Assembly (NCBI RefSeq): GCF_000143535.2
Contig: NC_037324.1
Span: 1,612,001-1,676,000, forward strand
Direction: 5' to 3'
Length of the DNA stretch: 64,000 nt
Source: Botrytis cinerea B05.10
Lineage: Eukaryota > Ascomycota > Leotiomycetes > Helotiales > Sclerotiniaceae
How positions within the stretch are numbered: position 1 is the first letter of the stretch; the number at the start of each line of letters is the position of its first letter. This document shows, piece by piece, positions 59,390 through 64,000 of this stretch. The position numbers and the translations under genes are program-made. The notes under the pieces were generated by a model. That model worked only from the letters and a program-made list of their open reading frames with translations. It made no database searches and was not told where the DNA came from.

Positions 59390-62300
59390 GTTGTCGAGGT
59401 TTGTTTGAGTTGTTGATTAGAAGGTTTAAGGGGGGGCTATGAAAAGGTAGAGTTAGAATGAAGACCAGAATATGAGATGATGATGAATGATGAGTGATGG
59501 TATTGGACAATCTTCCGGAAGTTCTTGTAGATGTGTATCTCGAAATGACCAGACCAACAGTAGAGGGAAAAGAGAAAAGCATACCTTTATATTCCCTCTT
59601 GAGCAATAAATTCTCCGAAAAGACAAGAGAGGTGTTCCTAGTATCTCCGAAAGGGCTGCAAATCGATTGGCTTTGATATGTTGTTAGTTGAGAGCTTATT
59701 ACGATAGTATGGGTAATCAAGAAGATGGTGATGGAAATGGAAGAAGTGTTGGTTTACGAGTGGAAGTAGGAGCAAGAGTAGACGGGAGGAATGATATCAA
59801 TGGAAACTCTCTCTCTCTCTCTGTCTGTCTGTCTGTCTTTCTCTCTCTGTCTCTCTCTCTCTCTCTGTCTTGACTCTGGAAACTTCGGTCGGTGGAATGA
59901 TGTGTAGGTGGGTGGGGTGGGGTTCAAGCAGTGACACCATTTATTGATTCATCCAGGAGAGAGAGAGAGAGAGAGACAAACGACGAAAGGAATTATATCA
60001 ACATACCTTTCTTTCTTCGCTGGGCAAATGCAATGTATACCGATATAAAAGATGTATACACAAGTGTGGCAGGAAGTATGTAGATGGGTCAATAAGTATG
60101 CGATGATATTCCCAAGAAAAAAGAGGGAAAAAAGGAGGGGTTCATTCAAGCTCTGCTCAATCCGTACGCGGAACAACAACAAATAAAATAAAATGGCTGA
60201 TGACGTCCATACACACAGAGAGAGATCCATCCACCCATCCAACATCCATACATTACATCCATACATCCATCCATACATCCATCTAGACACCTCAACCCAC
60301 CTCAACCCAGCAACTCATCCTCAGTCGACCCAACCCCTCCATTACAACCAATAGACAAGTCGAGCCACAGCCCGCTCATGGGGGAGAAATCAGAAATCCA
60401 AATTCGATGCAGCTAGGGGGGAGACCTGAGTACGTTTTGATATATCGAGTTGTGATGTACCTGGCACTTGGGTATGTGTTTGTTTATTCATTCATGCATT
60501 CCTGTACTCGGGAGAGGGAGAGGGAGAGGGAGAGGGAGAGGAGGGCAATCAATCTATTCTATTGATGCTCATTCCCTCACTCCCTCATTCCCTCATTCCT
60601 TCTCTCCTCTCTCCTTTCTCCTTTCTCCTTTCTTCCCAACTACCCGAAAATCATATATATAACTAGGTATATAAATATAAATAAATCCACGAAATAACCC
60701 ACCACGATCGTAAACAGAATATCCCCTAACACTACCTAGCTATCTCGTACACACACTAATCAAGCTACAGCAAATCCCATCCCCCATCCCATCCAATCCA
60801 ATCTAGACCCCCTCTCCCTCTCTCACACACTCTCTCCCCCCTCCACCTACACCTCCACCTCTACAACCTCTCGGTGAATCCCAAACAAGACAAGCACAAC
60901 CATCGGATCGGATCCAAGTACCGCAATCTTAATTCTCGTCGTCGGCTCTTTTCCTCTCTCTCTCTTTACTCTCTTTACTCTCTTTACATAAGCAAGCAAG
61001 CGACTGACTGTCCGATTGACCGACAACCTATTCCCATCCCCGACTCACCGAACACACCCACCCATATACAGATGACATGGCACGTAAGAGCGAGCGAGCA
61101 AAAAAGTATCCAGCCAGCCGGTCGGATTTAACATCCATTTAACCTAATCATCCATTTATCTTATCCATCCCATCATCATCACAAACCCGAGACCCTCCAC
61201 ACAGTCAATAAAAAAGAATATATATATATATATATACACTCCAAGACGCAACAAATAAACTCCAAAAAAAAAAATTCATACAATAACAAACCTTGAATAA
61301 CAAAGCCAGCCTTGTTGAATAGAATAGAAGAGAATAGAAGAGAATAGCATAGATAGTCAACTATTTTTTTTATCGGTTTAATTTCACTAATTTTCCCATC
61401 ACAATCACAATCGCAATCACACTATCCTATCCACAATATAGAATCTAGATTTCAAATTTTCGATTTGTGATAAAAATAAAATATATATACATATAAAATG
61501 AAAGTAAAATATATTTAAAAAAAAAAAAAAAAAAGATTGAAAATTACCATATCATAATGAATACACTCGAAATTTCGAGATAACGATAGAAATTATACTA
61601 ATTAAATGTTAATTTCACATCAAGAAAGAAAGAAAGAAAGATAAAACATGATATGATATAATATTAAATCAAATTCAAGGACTCTTAATAAGAGTTCATT
61701 TAATTAATTAATAGGATGTTCATTAACTAATAAAGGAGTTTACTTATAGTATTTTAAAGAATGTATACCTCAAGATGTAAGTGATAAATAATAAAATTTC
61801 CCATGTAATATATATATATATATATATCTATCTATAAAACACCAAAGTACAAAACACTAAAGTACAATAAATAAATAGTATTATACTAATAAATCATTCT
61901 CCTCATTTCGATAATTTAGCATATAGATTGTAATCCTTTATATAAAGCCCTACCTGTCTACCTACCTACCTACTCATCTATCTATCTATCTATCTATCTA
62001 TAAAAAAAATATCTATAAAAAAGTATTCACAATCACCTACTCACCCAATCACCTACTCATATATCAATACATAACATCACATCCCCAATTTCACATCCTC
62101 AATCACCTCATCACCCTCACAATCCCAAAACCCAAATCCCAAATCTCAATCTCAAACCCCTCATTCAAAAAAATCCAAATTTAATTTAAAAATCTCTTTA
62201 TTGATTCGACTCAATTCAACTCAACTCGACATACGCCCAAAAGAAAAGGAAGAAAACAAATACTTCGATTTTCCCATAGCAAGAAATTTCAAAATCCCTT

Positions 62301-62655
62301 CTCTTCCTCCCCTCCTTGCTCTCTATCAAACTTATCTACCTACCTATTCATTTCATAACGCCTTTACTCTACTTTACTCTACTCTACTCTACTCTCATGC
62401 GATTCCCCAATATTACTCTCAGTGCCAAAGAAGAATACAATAACATCAAATATCCATTTTCATATAACTTCTCATCTCATCTTATCTGATAATGTTCTTA
62501 GAATTTATTCATGAAGAGAAACCACTCCAATCCTCAATCTGTATGCGAATTGCTATCTGGAGAGAAAAGACGCCCGAGTAAAGTTGAAATCATACCATCA
62601 TACCACTGGTCATTTCCAGAATTCCAGTTCCCTTTTTCCCGTGCCTTTCATCCAT
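59390..62655. other. Long intergenic region rich in microsatellites
   Basis: 3.3 kb between the start of PGI and the end of the AGC kinase. It contains CT/GT arrays (59807-59866), a GA array (59957-59977), GGGAGA units (60510-60540), CTCCTTT units near 60610-60640, ATATAT runs (61217-61236, 61808-61828), an A18 run (61517-61534) and CTAT units (61978-62000). No frame with coding character. It includes the PGI promoter. Confidence 0.5.
59807..59866. repeat. CT / CTGT microsatellite
   Basis: Alternating CTCTCT and CTGTCTGT blocks. A GA array lies about 90 nt downstream (59957-59977). Confidence 0.9.
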
Positions 62656-64000
62656 CTATCTATCCTGTACACTTCCTACGAAACTTGGATCTTTGATACT
62701 TCCACCTCCATCTCCCAACCCTGCAACCGGTCTGTTGTAAGACCATCCAGTAAACTGTTCTTGCATGGTTGATGACAATTGTCCACCTTCTACCAATGAA
62801 TCGGCTGGTGCTTGAGAGGTAAATTCTACATCAAAGTTGGTAGTGTCAAGAGCATCCGTCTATATTTGATTAGTATATATCATACGTGAACATTGAGAAA
62901 GATAAGCAATAAAAAAAATACATACCACGTTAGGCTTGAATGTAGGCTCATACTTTCTTTGAAGTAACTTTCGCCAATCAATGCTGTGGAAGAAAGGATG
63001 GGCCTTAATTTCCGATGCACCATTTGCACCCAATCTGAGATCTGGTTTTCTGTTGAGAAGTTTCTGCAAAAGATCCTTTGCAGCAGGTGGAACAATCTCA
63101 GGGCCAGGGAAGTTCAATGGATCGCTCAAAATCTTGCGATACATCTCATTGGTATTCTCATCATAGAAAGGAGGTAAACCAGTCAACATCTCATAGAGCA
63201 AAACACCAAGGGTCCACCAATCAACCGTCTTAGTGTAACCTTGTCCCATCAGCAATTCTGGTGCCAAGTATTCGGGAGTTCCACAGAAGGTATTGGTGCG
63301 ATCTTCATCCTTCATATCAAGCTTACACAAGCCAAAATCACAAAGTGCAATGTGACCCGAGTAATCCAAAAGAATGTTCTCCGGCTTCAAGTCACGATAA
63401 ATAACGTTGAAACCATGTAAACATTCTAAAGCGCAAAGTAGCTCGGCCGTGTAAAATCTTGAACGATTGATGTCGAAGCGAGACTCCTTTTGAAGATGAT
63501 GGAAAAGTTCACCACCGTTAACAAATGCCAAGACGAAATATAACTTTTCCGGCGATTGGAAAGTAAACTTGAGAGGAACGATGAACGGATTGTTGATTTG
63601 AGAAAGGACCGATCTTTCTGCCAATGTGTGTGCGACTTCTGATCGTGAAATAATATGAGCCTTTCGAATGGTCTTGAGGGCGTAAATTCGTTGGGTATCT
63701 TTTTTCTTGACTTGCATGACCTTTCCAAAACTTCCTTTTCCAACCACTTTCAACAGGTCGAAATCTTCAATCTTCAATGCTCTTGTTCTATTCTCAACGT
63801 ATTCAACTCCAATGCGAATCTTTCCAGTGCCATATTGAACGTCTAACCACTCCGGTCCACTTTGTCCCAATGTGCTCTCTCTTCTTTGGAATTCTGCAGC
63901 GGCCTTTTCCTTGTCCTTTTTCCCCAGCTTAGGATCTTCGACGTATTTATGCTTTTCTTCGAATCGAGGATTGATGCGCGTAACACCAAGGAAAATATCT
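62656..64000 (-). CDS. Sch9-type AGC serine/threonine kinase (5' part outside window)
   Basis: The window contains the C-terminal part: one long exon from the right edge to 62926, a 66-nt intron (62860-62925) and the last exon 62656-62859. The coding frame continues beyond 64000. Before the kinase, DIFLGVTRINPRF fits the C2-domain end found in Sch9/Sck proteins. Kinase landmarks in order are GKGSFGKV (P-loop), YALKTI (Lys), YRDLKPENILL (catalytic loop), CDFGLCKL (DFG) and TFCGTPEYLAPELL (T-loop). The AGC tail ends with FTGWSY, a TOR-type hydrophobic motif. In fungi this kinase acts under TORC1 in nutrient, growth and stress signalling. A frame read-through past the intron hits a stop quickly, supporting the splice. 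Confidence 0.93.

Overview
The window is nuclear DNA from a filamentous ascomycete. The coding density, the short GT-AG introns (mostly 48-75 nt, with CTAAC/CTAAT branch points), the families present (fungal P450s, a Zn2Cys6 regulator, small secreted cysteine-rich proteins) and the AT-rich, pyrimidine-rich spacers all fit a plant-associated Leotiomycete. A Botrytis/Sclerotinia-type genome is my best guess, inferred from general feel and not from a search. All gene models below were assembled by eye from reading frames, splice signals and family motifs.

Region 1 (1-25.4 kb) is a lipid or secondary-metabolite type neighbourhood. It holds a CYP52-like P450 (minus strand, cut by the left edge), a divergent BAHD/trichothecene-acetyltransferase-like gene, a repeat-rich secreted protein, a second P450, a fatty-acid elongase, a hotdog-thioesterase-like protein, an MFS transporter with a very long cytosolic N-terminus, a Zn2Cys6 transcription factor, an intron-containing tRNA-Ser(GCU) and a third P450. 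No PKS, NRPS or terpene synthase is visible, so if this is a cluster it would act on a fatty acid or on an imported substrate. A GPR1/FUN34/SatP acetate transporter follows at 27.8 kb.

Region 2 (30-35 kb) is an array of five divergent paralogues of a small secreted cysteine-rich family. Four are intact and one is broken by frameshifts. They share a C...CT...W core, an [FY]DxDC-like block, a PxFTY block and a C-terminal W.C.F.C-like end. I do not recognise the family; it looks like a candidate effector family. Next come a decayed tannase/feruloyl-esterase gene (36-37.6 kb), several orphan genes (37.9, 39.7 and 42.2 kb) and a small multi-pass membrane protein on the minus strand (40.6-41.0 kb).

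Region 3 (44.7-64 kb) has long CT-rich and AT-rich spacers around conserved genes: an eight-cysteine hydrophobin-like protein, an NmrA-family protein, a MITE-like inverted-repeat element, a TMEM97/EXPERA-type membrane protein, a conserved single-pass membrane protein whose 655-nt intron carries a GC-rich hairpin element (an inverted second copy lies downstream of the gene), glucose-6-phosphate isomerase, and a Sch9-type AGC kinase cut by the right edge. Microsatellites are dense here.
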